A stretch of DNA of 64,000 bases from Myroides fluvii (GCF_009792295.1 NZ_CP039934.1:1012501-1076500), one strand, 5' to 3'. Shown: positions 1 to 9,471, counted from the stretch's first letter. The notes: generated by a model not told the origin, from the letters alone. A program made the numbers and translations.

Positions 1-119
1 TCAATCTGTTCCACCTGTAAAGACTGACCAAATTTAGTCGGCAATGCAAAAGCTAATGCTCCATCTAGCACCACATATTCCCCAGAAATTAACAGTTTAC
101 CGTTGCTATAAAATTCCAT
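1..119 (-). CDS. GHMP-family kinase, N-terminal part (gene runs off the window)
   Basis: Only the first 39 codons are present. The protein begins MEFYSNGKLLISGEYVVLDG and continues with a hydrophobic strand and a Pro-Thr-Lys stretch. This matches the start of the GHMP kinases (mevalonate and phosphomevalonate kinase type; the flavobacterial GYDIA subfamily), where GK-LL-GEY-V-DG forms the first strands of the fold. It starts 4 bases after the stop of the HMG-CoA reductase gene on the same strand, so the two are almost certainly co-transcribed. The likely role is ATP-dependent phosphorylation in the mevalonate route to isoprenoids. The ATP-binding loop and the rest of the domain lie outside the window, so the substrate cannot be read. 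Confidence 0.8.
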   Translation of the reverse strand, partial: MEFYSNGKLLISGEYVVLDGALAFALPTKFGQSLQVEQI

Positions 120-123
120 TGGA

Positions 124-1440
124 CTACTTTCTCAAACTTTCCAACAATTCAACCACTGCACGATGTGAAACTACATTCTTTTCAAAATGAGTAACCACTT
201 TCATTCGTTCTTCATCTGTTGCTTTAAACTGATTTAATATATTCATCAAATGCATTTTCATATGTCCTTGTTGGATTCCCGTTGTAGTTAATGATTTTAC
301 TGCTGCAAAATTCTGTGCCAATCCTGCTACTGCAATAACTTGCATCAACTGCGTTGCTGAGGGTTTTTGCAACATGTGCAAGGCAATTTTCACCATCGGA
401 TGCAAAGAGGTTAAACCTCCAACGGTCCCAACAGCTAAGGGTAAATCAATCCAAAATTTAAAAATCCCATCTTCAATAGACGCATGAGACAAGCTTCGGT
501 ATTGTCCGTCTTTCGAGGCATACGCATGTACACCCGCCTCAATGGCTCTAAAGTCATTTCCTGTTGCTAAGACAACTGCATCCACCCCGTTCATCACTCC
601 TTTATTATGTGTTACCGCTCTAAAAGGCTCGATTTCTGCTATGCGAACCGCTTGAACGAATTTCTCTGCGAACAGCACAGGGTCTGCAATTTCGCTTGAC
701 TTCAATGCTTCAACTGGACACGATACTTCCGCGCGGACCACACAATTGGGTACATAGTTCGATAAAATACTCATCACGACATCAATCCCTTTTTCCTCTG
801 CTGTAAAAGCAGCATACAACAAGGCTTGGTTTTTCAAGGTAGTTGCCATTTGTTCTAAACAAGAATTGATAAAATTGGCTCCCATACTATCTTTGGTATC
901 AAACGTTACATGTAACTGATAGTAATGAGGTAGTTCTGCTGTTTTATCACGCAAGCTAATGGATAGAATTCCCCCACCGCGTTTCTGCATGTTTTGCGTA
1001 ATCGAAAACGTATCTTCTAGAAAAACGCCTTGTATATCCTCTACAAATTGTGCTAGTTTTTCTTTATCTCCTTTGTAGATAAAGTGCACTTGACCAATTT
1101 TTTCCGTATTGAGTATAGTCGCTTTAAATCCTCCGCGATCTGCCCAAAATTTTGCTGCTTTCGCCGCTGCTGCAACTACCGAACTTTCTTCAATAACCAT
1201 GGGTATAGCATACCACGTATTGTTGATTAAAAAATTAGGTGCAACCCCTAAAGGCAAATAAAAATTGGTAATTGTATTTTCAATAAATTCATCGTGCAAC
1301 TTTTGCAATTCTTCATCTGAATTCCAATATTGCTTCATTAAATCTACGACAGCTTCTTGATTGTTTAAAAATGTCGTTGCTATCCAATTGATTTTCTCTT
1401 GTTTACTTAATTTAGAAAACCCATTTATACTCCCTACCAT
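124..1440 (-). CDS. Hydroxymethylglutaryl-CoA reductase, class II (degradative-type family)
   Basis: This 438-residue cytoplasmic enzyme interconverts HMG-CoA and mevalonate. Length and motifs fit class II HMG-CoA reductases: EESSVVAAAAKAAKFW near residues 84-99 carries the catalytic Glu, DSMGAN lies in the cofactor region, HNKGVMNGVDAVVLATGND carries the catalytic Lys and Asp, and GHMKMH near the C-terminus carries the catalytic His. Family members are named degradative, but Flavobacteriaceae use the mevalonate pathway for isoprenoids, and the adjacent GHMP kinase supports a biosynthetic role here (inference). The ATG at 1440 is preceded on its strand by a TATCTTTG promoter box at 1459-1466, giving a very short leader that supports this start. 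Confidence 0.93.
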   Translation of the reverse strand: MVGSINGFSKLSKQEKINWIATTFLNNQEAVVDLMKQYWNSDEELQKLHDEFIENTITNFYLPLGVAPNFLINNTWYAIPMVIEESSVVAAAAKAAKFWADRGGFKATILNTEKIGQVHFIYKGDKEKLAQFVEDIQGVFLEDTFSITQNMQKRGGGILSISLRDKTAELPHYYQLHVTFDTKDSMGANFINSCLEQMATTLKNQALLYAAFTAEEKGIDVVMSILSNYVPNCVVRAEVSCPVEALKSSEIADPVLFAEKFVQAVRIAEIEPFRAVTHNKGVMNGVDAVVLATGNDFRAIEAGVHAYASKDGQYRSLSHASIEDGIFKFWIDLPLAVGTVGGLTSLHPMVKIALHMLQKPSATQLMQVIAVAGLAQNFAAVKSLTTTGIQQGHMKMHLMNILNQFKATDEERMKVVTHFEKNVVSHRAVVELLESLRK

Positions 1441-1458
1441 TCTGAAAAATTTTAGCTA

Positions 1459-1466
1459 CAAAGATA
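1459..1466 (-). promoter_or_regulatory. Promoter -7 box for the HMG-CoA reductase gene
   Basis: The minus strand reads TATCTTTG, an exact match to the Bacteroidota -7 consensus TAnnTTTG, 19 bases upstream of the ATG. I see no clear TTG -33 element at the expected 17-23 base distance. Confidence 0.5.
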
Positions 1467-1554
1467 CATGATTCTACTTAGTAGCTAAACCTCCTCTTAA
1501 TATCTTCGCAAAAAAAGACCTCACTCCTGTTCATTTACACCAAGTCTCGCTGTA

Positions 1555-1708
1555 AGCTTCCTTTGATATACTCTTACTATTCCTTCGACATTCCTTCGAC
1601 AAAAAGCCTTATTAATCACCTATACTCGAAGGAAACTTGAACGATAGTAGAAAAAAACAACCAAAATAACTACACCAAACACAATACCAAGTAAAACGAA
1701 AGGAAGCT
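1555..1708. repeat. Nested inverted repeats and an 11-base tandem duplication in a 568-base gene-free gap
   Basis: The gap 1441-2008 holds no credible ORF. Inside it, AGCTTCCTTT (1555-1564) is repeated inverted as AAAGGAAGCT (1699-1708). Between them TACTAT (1575-1580) pairs with ATAGTA (1644-1649), and TTCCTTCGA (1591-1599) pairs with TCGAAGGAA (1626-1634). ATTCCTTCGAC occurs twice in tandem at 1579-1600. The inner pairs share nearly one centre, but the outer pair is off-centre. It could be a decayed mobile element end or a structured RNA; I do not recognise it. The rest of the gap is AT-rich with no clear promoter before the gene at 2009. Confidence 0.5.
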
Positions 1709-2008
1709 ATCAGATGCAGTAAATAGATTTAGTTTAAGAGCTAAATTATTTTTTGCTAAAAAACAGCAGTCCTTCTTCCCTTGTCAAACCGCACTTCATT
1801 TAAATTATACATGTTGCAAGAATAATCTAAACAAGAGGAACTAAAAAAAGTAAAAAACGAACAATCCATACCATTTGTTTAAGGTATTAAGATTTTCACT
1901 ACCAAAATCGCGTCAATAATTTTAAGTTTTTATTGATTAATCTCAATAAAAATTGGCATAAATCAGATTTTTTCAGTAAAATTGGAAGTTTTTTCGATTA
2001 AATAAATA

Positions 2009-4174
2009 ATGAGATACATAAAACTAACCTCCTTAATCTGTGTGATGGTTACACAGATTGGGTTAGCTCAAAAGAACATTGAGTTAGCTGAAATTTGGAA
2101 TGGTACTTTTAGGACTGAGGCTATGCAAGCCGTCAATACGCTAAATACCACCAATCAATACGCGCGGATTGAAGCTATTTCAGAAAAGCATCAAGCCATT
2201 AATCTATACGACTTTGCAACGTTAGAAAAAACAAAAACAGTCTTCAGTAATGCACCATTTCCTGAAATAACTTCGATTGAAAGTTACGTTTTTGATGCAA
2301 AAGAAGAGCAAATCTTAATTGGAACGAATACTACACCCATCTATCGTCGTTCGTTCGTAGCTGATTACTACCTATTTAATCCAAAGACCAATCAAACGAC
2401 AAAAATAGCGAAGCACCCTATCATGGAGCCTCTGTTCTCACCTGATGGAACAAAAATCGCTTATGCTTACGAAAACAATTTATTTATCTACGATATTTCC
2501 TCGAAAAACACGATTCAAGTCACCCAAGACGGAAAGAAAAACCAGATTATCAATGGTATTTCAGACTGGGTTTATGAGGAAGAATTTAGTATTGTTCGCA
2601 TGTTCGATTGGAATAAAGCAAGTAATCAATTGGCCTTTGTGCGATTTGATGAAACAGAAGTGCCCGAATACTCCATGGACATCTACGGTTCAGGCGTATA
2701 TCCAACACAAGATAAATTCAAATACCCGAAAGCAGGAGAGAAAAATGCAGAAGTATCCCTTCACATTTTTGACCTAGCAAAAGCTAAAAACAATCGCATT
2801 GATCTTAGTGAATTCAGCGATTTCTATATTCCTAGAATTAAGTGGACGCAGGATTCTAAACACTTAAGCGTACAAGTAATCAACAGACATCAAAATGATT
2901 TAAAAGTGTTTTTTGTCGATGGTTCAACCTTAAGCAAAAAGCTAATTTTAAACGAGAAAGACAAGGCCTATGTCGATGTGCACGATCTTTCCTTTTTAGA
3001 AAACAATGATTTTGTATGGATGAGTGAAAGAGATGGAAATAATCACTTGTATCACTACAACAAAGACGGAAAATTATTAAATCAGATCACCAAAGGCAAC
3101 TGGGAAGTAACGGATTACTATGGTATCGATTTAAAAAATAAAAAACTGTATTTCCAATCGGTTGAGCGAGGTTCTATTTATAGAGATATTTACTCCATTG
3201 ATTTAAACGGAAAGAACAAAAAGCTATTATCCAATCAGTTGGGAACAAATACGGCTATTTTTAGTCCAAACTTTGACTTGTTCATCAATGTACACTCTTC
3301 TACCAAACAGGCACCGCTTTACACCTTACAAAACAGTAAAACAGGTCAAGTAGTCAAAGAGATTTTAAACAATACGGCTTTAGAAAGCAAGGTAAAAGCC
3401 TATCAATTGCCGCAGAAGGAATTTATTCAAATTCCTGCAGCAGATGGTAACCTATTAAATGCTTGGATCATGAAACCGATTGATTTTGATGCAACAAAAA
3501 CCTATCCTGTTTTTATGTATCAATACAGTGGACCAGGATCACAACAGGTGGCAGACAAATGGTTGGACTCGAACGATTACTGGCATGCAATGTTGACACA
3601 AAAAGGATACCTTGTGGTTACGGTTGACGGAAGAGGAACAGGATTCAAAGGAGCTGCATTTAAAAAAGTAACACAGTACGAATTAGGAAAGTACGAAGTT
3701 GAAGATCAAATTGAAGCAGCTAAGTATTTGGGTAAACAAAGTTATGTTGATGCCACTAGAATTGGAATTTGGGGCTGGAGTTACGGTGGATTTATGTCGA
3801 CCAATTGTATCTTAAAAGGCAATGACGTATTCAAAATGGCTATTGCAGTAGCGCCAGTTATCAACTGGAGAATGTACGATTCCATTTACACGGAACGCTA
3901 CATGAAAACGCCACAAGAAAACCCATCTGGCTATGATGACAACTCCCCGTATTTCTTTGCCAATCAATTAAAAGGGCGCTATCTCCTGGTACACGGATCT
4001 GCGGATGACAATGTACACGTACAAAATGCCATGGCTATGATTGAGACTTTAGTGCAACACAACAAAGATTTCGACTGGTTGATTTATCCAGATAAAAACC
4101 ACGGAATTTACGGAGGAAACACACGCTTACAACTATACACCAAGATGACAAATTTCATCTTAAACAACCTATAA
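2009..4174 (+). CDS. Dipeptidyl peptidase IV family serine peptidase (S9)
   Basis: This is a 721-residue exported enzyme. Residues 1-20 form a signal peptide ending in Ala-Gln. Residues of roughly 90-440 have the repeated blades of the DPPIV N-terminal beta-propeller, and about 500-721 form the alpha/beta hydrolase domain. The triad is visible: Ser591 in GWSYGG, Asp666 or Asp667 in GSADDN, and His698 in DKNHG. Such enzymes cleave Xaa-Pro or Xaa-Ala dipeptides from the N-terminus of peptides. The gene sits 61 bases upstream of a run of peptide carriers, so released dipeptides are likely imported by its neighbours (inference). The start is fixed by the signal peptide. Confidence 0.93.
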   Translation: MRYIKLTSLICVMVTQIGLAQKNIELAEIWNGTFRTEAMQAVNTLNTTNQYARIEAISEKHQAINLYDFATLEKTKTVFSNAPFPEITSIESYVFDAKEEQILIGTNTTPIYRRSFVADYYLFNPKTNQTTKIAKHPIMEPLFSPDGTKIAYAYENNLFIYDISSKNTIQVTQDGKKNQIINGISDWVYEEEFSIVRMFDWNKASNQLAFVRFDETEVPEYSMDIYGSGVYPTQDKFKYPKAGEKNAEVSLHIFDLAKAKNNRIDLSEFSDFYIPRIKWTQDSKHLSVQVINRHQNDLKVFFVDGSTLSKKLILNEKDKAYVDVHDLSFLENNDFVWMSERDGNNHLYHYNKDGKLLNQITKGNWEVTDYYGIDLKNKKLYFQSVERGSIYRDIYSIDLNGKNKKLLSNQLGTNTAIFSPNFDLFINVHSSTKQAPLYTLQNSKTGQVVKEILNNTALESKVKAYQLPQKEFIQIPAADGNLLNAWIMKPIDFDATKTYPVFMYQYSGPGSQQVADKWLDSNDYWHAMLTQKGYLVVTVDGRGTGFKGAAFKKVTQYELGKYEVEDQIEAAKYLGKQSYVDATRIGIWGWSYGGFMSTNCILKGNDVFKMAIAVAPVINWRMYDSIYTERYMKTPQENPSGYDDNSPYFFANQLKGRYLLVHGSADDNVHVQNAMAMIETLVQHNKDFDWLIYPDKNHGIYGGNTRLQLYTKMTNFILNNL

Positions 4175-4186
4175 CACGATCAACTA

Positions 4187-4204
4187 TTAAACTATAGTTT
4201 AAAC
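4187..4204. repeat. Palindrome in the gap before the first peptide carrier gene
   Basis: Positions 4187-4202 form a perfect 16-base palindrome, TTAAACTATAGTTTAA. It overlaps the octamer GTTTAAAC at 4197-4204, which recurs at 9416-9423 before the closely related carrier gene at 9472. It could be an operator, but in AT-rich DNA it may be chance. Confidence 0.3.
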
Positions 4205-4235
4205 TTTAAAACAAACTATATTAAACTTAACGTAA

Positions 4236-6008
4236 ATGGCAGCAGAAACAGCTACTAAATCAGACCTTTTTAAGTCTAATGTCTTAGGACATCCAGCAGG
4301 TCTTTTCGTTCTTTTCTTTACAGAAATGTGGGAACGTTTCTCATTCTACGGAATGAGAGTATTATTGATGCAATTCTTAACCGCTCAGGTGCTTTTTGGC
4401 AGCGAGTTTTCAGGTTGGGGTTGGTCAGCAGAACAAGCTGGAGCCTTATATGGTACATACGCCATGCTTCTTTATTTAACTCCAATTTTAGGGGGAGTTA
4501 TCGCCGATAAATACATTGGTTCTCGTTGGGCTGTGATCATAGGAGCAGTCATCATGACTTTAGGTCACGCTTCGATGGCCGCAGAGGGAATCTCTAAAGT
4601 TTGGTTCTTTGTCGGATTGGCTTGTTTAGTAATTGGAACAGGTTTCTTTAAACCCAATATGCCTTCCATGCTAGGTGAAATGTACAAAGCACTTCCTGAA
4701 AAGAAAGATGGAGCTTATACGATTTTCTACATGGGAGTAAACTCAGGAGCTTTCTTCGGTATGTTACTTTGTGGGTACTTAGCCGAAACACAAGGATGGC
4801 ACTATGGATTTGGATTAGCAGGTATTTTTATGTTCTTAGGAACGATTCAATTTTGGCTAGCAAAACCTTTATTTGGTGATGTTGGTGTATTAAAAGCAGA
4901 AGATAATACTCAAGTAAAAACAACTGAACAAATCAAAGAAGAAAAGGAAACTAAAAACCCTTATACCATCGTAGATTATATCTTAATCACTATTGTATCA
5001 GTTATTGGACTACTTTATGCATTTAATGATCCCTTATCAAAAAGTGAGGTACTAGACCTTTTTGTTCGTCTTGACACTCCTTTCTTACGTGGTCAAAACT
5101 TAATGGCTATTTTAGCTTTAATCGCTTTTATATACTTAGTTGTTTCGAGAATCTTACGCTACGGAAAGGTGATTAGAGATCGTATGTTTGCTGTTATTTT
5201 ATTGGCATTCTTCTTGATGTTCTTCTTCATGAGCTTTGAACAAGGTGCTACATCTTTAGTACTTGTTGCAAGAGATTATGTAGATCGAACTTTAGAAGGT
5301 AACACACTAATGATTTTTAATATCATTAATACGTGTTTAACCATTATTCCTTTAATGATTATTTCATGGGTATTAGTCCTATTAGCTAGAACTACTTGGA
5401 AAAAAATTGCCTTATCAAACGTGATTTTATTCATTTGTTTTGCTGGAATTTGGGCAATGGCTATTTATATGTTGAGAGAAGAGTTCTTAAAAGATGTTTC
5501 TCAAATTAAAGTTTCATGGTTCTCAATCTTAAACTCGTTCTTTATTATTGCGTTAGCATCTTCCGTATCTAAATTATGGGATTCTAAATACAACCCACCA
5601 GCTGCATTCAAATACGGAATTGGATTATTATTAGTTGCTGTTGGATTCTTGATTTTAGGATTGGGGTCAATGGGATTAGGTGATGGTGTAAAAATGTCGA
5701 TGATATTTTTAGTTTTAACTTACTTATTCCATACTTTAGGAGAATTATTTATTTCACCTGTTGGCTTGTCTTATGTATCAAAATTAGTACCAGGAAAAAT
5801 GCTTGCCTTCATGTTTGGTATGTGGTACTTAGCTTTGGCTATTGCTCAAAAATTTGCAGCAATCCTAGGAGGTCAAATTGAAAATATCAAAGAAGAATAT
5901 TCCTTGAGTCACTTCTTCTTCTTATTTACTTTAATCCCAGCTGCAGCTGCAGTATTGGTGATGTTAGTAAACCCACTATTGAAAAAACTAATGCACGGTG
6001 TTCGTTAA
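4236..6008 (+). CDS. POT/PTR2-family proton-coupled peptide transporter
   Basis: This 590-residue inner-membrane carrier belongs to the POT (PTR2) branch of the major facilitator superfamily, which imports di- and tripeptides with protons. TM1 holds the signature EMWERFSFYGMR, matching ExxERFxYYG, and TM7 holds the FEQ motif (MSFEQGATS). The C-terminal half repeats FHTLGELFISPVGLSYVSKL, another family signature. A hydrophilic Lys/Glu-rich loop near residues 215-245 precedes the two extra helices typical of bacterial POTs. It is closely similar along its length to the carrier at 9472, but lacks that protein's large TM9-TM10 insert. It follows the DPP-IV gene and precedes another POT gene by 38 bases, so co-transcription is likely. 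Confidence 0.93.
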   Translation: MAAETATKSDLFKSNVLGHPAGLFVLFFTEMWERFSFYGMRVLLMQFLTAQVLFGSEFSGWGWSAEQAGALYGTYAMLLYLTPILGGVIADKYIGSRWAVIIGAVIMTLGHASMAAEGISKVWFFVGLACLVIGTGFFKPNMPSMLGEMYKALPEKKDGAYTIFYMGVNSGAFFGMLLCGYLAETQGWHYGFGLAGIFMFLGTIQFWLAKPLFGDVGVLKAEDNTQVKTTEQIKEEKETKNPYTIVDYILITIVSVIGLLYAFNDPLSKSEVLDLFVRLDTPFLRGQNLMAILALIAFIYLVVSRILRYGKVIRDRMFAVILLAFFLMFFFMSFEQGATSLVLVARDYVDRTLEGNTLMIFNIINTCLTIIPLMIISWVLVLLARTTWKKIALSNVILFICFAGIWAMAIYMLREEFLKDVSQIKVSWFSILNSFFIIALASSVSKLWDSKYNPPAAFKYGIGLLLVAVGFLILGLGSMGLGDGVKMSMIFLVLTYLFHTLGELFISPVGLSYVSKLVPGKMLAFMFGMWYLALAIAQKFAAILGGQIENIKEEYSLSHFFFLFTLIPAAAAVLVMLVNPLLKKLMHGVR

Positions 6009-6046
6009 CCCACCGTGTATTACACCATAAATAAAAACTATAAAAA

Positions 6047-7585
6047 ATGAGTCAAACACAGACATTAGAAGAGATTCAAAATTTCTCTGGTAAATACCCG
6101 AAGCAAATTTGGAGCTTATTCTTCTCAGAAATGTGGGAACGATTTTCGTTCTATGGAATGAGAGGAATGTTGGTATTCTTTATGATTGACCAACTTAAAT
6201 TTGAAGAAGCACAAGCTAACTTACAATACGGAGCTACACAAGCTTTCGTATATGCCTTCACGTTTCTGGGAGGTATTTTTGCAGATAAAATTTTAGGTTT
6301 CAGAAAATCGCTGTTTTGGGGTGGAGCCATGATGATCTTAGGTAGTTTAATCCTAGCCATTGATCCACACGCTTACTTTTTTATCGGAATTGCTTTTACT
6401 GTAATTGGAACGGGATTCTTTAAACCGAATATCTCGACCATGGTTGGTAAATTGTACAAAAAAGGAGATGATCGTACAGATGCAGGTTTCTCTTTATTCT
6501 ATGCAGGGATCAACTTAGGTGCGCTTATCGGAGGATATTTATGTATCGCTATTGGTAAAGGACACTTATTCGAAGATTCTATCGCAGTAGAAAATCGTTG
6601 GAGTGTAGCCTTTGGATTAGCCGCTTTTGTTATGTTAATTAGTTTAATCAACTTCATTTTTACAAAAAGACATTTGGGTCCAATTGGACTTCAACCAATG
6701 CAAACCAATGCAAATGGTGAGCAAGTAAAAATGCCTTTATGGAAAGAAGTTGGAACATATGTATTGACGTTTGCTATGGTGCCTGTCATCGTATTTATGA
6801 TTGACAATACAGATTATACCGCTTACTTTATGTATACGGTTGGTCCATTAGCTTTAGCTTATTTGTTCTATGAAATGACCAAATTAACAAAAGCAGAACG
6901 CAAAAAGATTATTGCCGCTTTGGTATTTATCTTCTTCTCTATCTTGTTTTTCGGTATCTACGAACAAGCAGGGGGATCATTGAGTATTTTCGCTGCTAAA
7001 AACTTAAATTCAGATTTATTGGGGATTCACTTAGATCCGAATGGAGTGAATAACTCTGGAGGAGCCTTTTTCATTATCTTCATTGCTCCTTTATTAGGTT
7101 TACTGTGGATTTGGATGGCGAAAAAGAAAATCGAACCGAACACCGTAATGAAATTTGGTTTAGGTTTTATTCTTTTAGGAGCTGGATACTACGCTTTATT
7201 TGGAACAAGATTCTTCGCTGATGCAGTGGGTATGACTTCCTTAGACTTCTTTACCTTTGCCTTATTAATCATTACTTTAGGTGAACTTTGTTTATCGCCG
7301 ATTGGATTGTCTATTATGACTAAACTTTCTACGGCAAACCTACAGGGAATGATGATGGGAATGTGGTTCTTAGCGAGTGCATATGGTCAATATGTAGCAG
7401 GTATCCTTGGTGCAGCAATGTCTAAAGGACGCAGTGAAATTGCAACAGGAAATCACCCGAACTACGATGCCTTACTTTCATATACCGATGGATATAAAGA
7501 TTTAGGTCTTTATGCCGTAATCGCAGGGGTAGTTTTAATTGCACTTTCACCAATCATGAAAAAATTAATGCAAGAAGTGAAGTAA
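6047..7585 (+). CDS. POT/PTR2-family proton-coupled peptide transporter
   Basis: This is a second POT carrier of 512 residues, closer to the compact DtpA-like bacterial form. TM1 carries SEMWERFSFYGMRG and the TM7 region carries YEQAGGSLSIF, where the Glu-Gln pair matches the FEQ family motif. GTGFFKPNIST in TM4-5 and GELCLSPIGLS in TM10-11 are further signatures. It follows the preceding carrier gene by 38 bases and ends 32 bases before a strong intrinsic terminator, so the first transcript of the cluster probably ends here. The substrate is inferred to be di- or tripeptides; specificity cannot be read from sequence. Confidence 0.92.
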   Translation: MSQTQTLEEIQNFSGKYPKQIWSLFFSEMWERFSFYGMRGMLVFFMIDQLKFEEAQANLQYGATQAFVYAFTFLGGIFADKILGFRKSLFWGGAMMILGSLILAIDPHAYFFIGIAFTVIGTGFFKPNISTMVGKLYKKGDDRTDAGFSLFYAGINLGALIGGYLCIAIGKGHLFEDSIAVENRWSVAFGLAAFVMLISLINFIFTKRHLGPIGLQPMQTNANGEQVKMPLWKEVGTYVLTFAMVPVIVFMIDNTDYTAYFMYTVGPLALAYLFYEMTKLTKAERKKIIAALVFIFFSILFFGIYEQAGGSLSIFAAKNLNSDLLGIHLDPNGVNNSGGAFFIIFIAPLLGLLWIWMAKKKIEPNTVMKFGLGFILLGAGYYALFGTRFFADAVGMTSLDFFTFALLIITLGELCLSPIGLSIMTKLSTANLQGMMMGMWFLASAYGQYVAGILGAAMSKGRSEIATGNHPNYDALLSYTDGYKDLGLYAVIAGVVLIALSPIMKKLMQEVK

Positions 7586-7617
7586 TTAGCTCTCACTCTT
7601 TCTATATCAAACAAGAT

Positions 7618-7650
7618 AAAAGCGACCAATTGGTCGCTTTTTCTTTTTTT
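7618..7650 (+). terminator. Intrinsic terminator after the second peptide carrier gene
   Basis: A perfect 18-base palindrome at 7621-7638 (AGCGACCAA and TTGGTCGCT), extended by A-T pairs on both sides, is followed by a T-rich run to 7650. It separates the carrier genes at 6047 and 7737 into distinct transcripts. Confidence 0.85.
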
Positions 7651-7736
7651 ACTCCGTTTTTTTAACACCGATTCCATTGCTATATAGAATATAGGAATTA
7701 AATTACACTCCTTAATTTTAACAACTTTTTATACGC

Positions 7737-9371
7737 ATGTCACAAAATAATAAAACCTTTGGACAGACTTTAAAATCGTTCAATAAAAACTTCTGGATTG
7801 CCAGTTTCATGGAATTAATGGAACGTTGGGCATGGTACGGAATTTACACCCTTTTAGGCCTTTATCTTGTTGGTTCAACCGATACGGGCGGTTTAGGATT
7901 TGACCACGTTCAAAAAGGAAATATCATGGGGAATATCGTTGGTATCCTTTATTTTCTTCCGTTAATTTTTGGTGTTATTGCGGATCGTATTGGATATAAA
8001 GTATCCTTAACCATCGCCTATATTATTATGATAAGCGGTTATTACCTTCTAGGTGAAGTAAATACATACTGGAGTGTTTATATGGTTTTCTTATTAGTTG
8101 CCGTAGGAGCTGCCTTCTTTAAACCGGTTGCTTCTGCCATTGTGGCAAGAAACACCGATGAGTCAACAGGAACACTTGGATTTGGTATTTTTTACATGAT
8201 GGTAAACATTGGTGGATTTATCGGACCCGCTATGTCATCTGGTTTACGCACAACCTATGGATGGAAAATTATTTTCATTCAAGCAGCTATCGTAATCGGA
8301 ATCAACCTGATTGTTCTTCTTTTATTCTACAAAGAACCCAAAGTTGAAAAACCCAAAGAATCCATTGGAAAAGCCATCGGAGATTCGATATTAGGAATTT
8401 TCGAAGCATTAAAAGACGTGCGTTTAGGAATTCTATTGCTGCTAATGATTGGATTCTGGACCATGTTCAACCAACTATTTAATACCTTACCAAACTTTAT
8501 TGAAGACTGGGTAAACTCAGCAGCGTTGAGCGATTGGTTGAATGAAAATGCCCCTGTATTGGGAACATTACTAACACAAGATGGTCAGGTTAAACCAGAA
8601 TGGTTTACGAATATTGATTCTTTCATGATTATTTTTTGTCAAGTGAGTATCTCCTATTTCGTAACTAAAATGCGCCATATTAATGCGGTAATCCGCGGAG
8701 CCATTATTGCAAGTATCGGAGTTGGTTTAACGTTCTATACCAACAATCCTATTTTTACCATCTTAGGTACCATGATTTTTTCTATTGGAGAGATGATGTC
8801 CAGTCCTACCGTGTCTTCTTTTATTGCGTTAATCACACCAAAAGGAAAAGAAGGGTTATACCAAGGAACCTATTTTCTGCCTGTAGCCGCAAGTTATTTT
8901 GTAACCAGTGTTATTTCAGGAAGACTATACCAATCGTGGTCGGATAAATTGTCTTTATTGAAAGGCGAAATGACAGGAAGAGGCATTGAAATGCCCGAAG
9001 TAGTAAGTCATGAACAGTTTATTGAACAAGGTGCTAAAGCCTTGAATATGTCTATTTCAGCGTTTGAAAAACAATTTGATTTAAAAGCAGAAGCTGTAGA
9101 TTGGCAACTTGTTACACAAAATTTCAAAGATTTTGCAGTTTCTAAAAGTATTGATATCAGCCAAATACACTTCCCTTTCTCTAAAAATGAATACTTTGCT
9201 TTAGCAGAACAAAAATTGGGCATGTCGCATTGGGAAATGGTAGATATGCTATGGAATACGTACAATCCGAACAAAATTTGGTACGTAATCGTAGGAATTG
9301 GTGTGTTTTCTGTTGTAACACTAATGATCTATGACAGATTGATTATTAAACCACTCGAAAACAAGAAATAA
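7737..9371 (+). CDS. Divergent POT-like MFS transporter
   Basis: This 544-residue multi-pass membrane protein has a POT-like N-terminus. The TM1 motif is altered (ELMERWAWYGIYTLLG instead of ERFxYYG), and TM4-5 reads AFFKPVASAIVARNTDES, resembling the FFKPN segment of the other carriers. The FEQ motif of TM7 is replaced by MFNQLFNTLPNF. A soluble segment of about 110 residues near 400-510 lies before the last helix. These changes suggest it may not use the same coupling or substrate as its three neighbours, though a peptide or amino-acid substrate is the natural guess from context. It has its own transcript start region after the terminator at 7618 and lies 100 bases before the next carrier gene. 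Confidence 0.8.
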   Translation: MSQNNKTFGQTLKSFNKNFWIASFMELMERWAWYGIYTLLGLYLVGSTDTGGLGFDHVQKGNIMGNIVGILYFLPLIFGVIADRIGYKVSLTIAYIIMISGYYLLGEVNTYWSVYMVFLLVAVGAAFFKPVASAIVARNTDESTGTLGFGIFYMMVNIGGFIGPAMSSGLRTTYGWKIIFIQAAIVIGINLIVLLLFYKEPKVEKPKESIGKAIGDSILGIFEALKDVRLGILLLLMIGFWTMFNQLFNTLPNFIEDWVNSAALSDWLNENAPVLGTLLTQDGQVKPEWFTNIDSFMIIFCQVSISYFVTKMRHINAVIRGAIIASIGVGLTFYTNNPIFTILGTMIFSIGEMMSSPTVSSFIALITPKGKEGLYQGTYFLPVAASYFVTSVISGRLYQSWSDKLSLLKGEMTGRGIEMPEVVSHEQFIEQGAKALNMSISAFEKQFDLKAEAVDWQLVTQNFKDFAVSKSIDISQIHFPFSKNEYFALAEQKLGMSHWEMVDMLWNTYNPNKIWYVIVGIGVFSVVTLMIYDRLIIKPLENKK

Positions 9372-9415
9372 TCAACTTTTTTATACTAAAATTATGGAGT
9401 ACAAAAAAAAGAGCC

Positions 9416-9445
9416 GTTTAAACTAAATAAAAATAGCTATCTTTC
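9416..9445 (+). promoter_or_regulatory. Possible promoter before the large peptide carrier gene
   Basis: TATCTTTC at 9438-9445 is one base off the -7 consensus TAnnTTTG. Eighteen bases upstream TTTA lies inside the octamer GTTTAAAC (9416-9423), the same octamer found before the related carrier gene at 4236. This suggests shared control, but the match is weak. Confidence 0.3.
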
Positions 9446-9471
9446 TCAACCAATTTAAAAAACAATATTCT

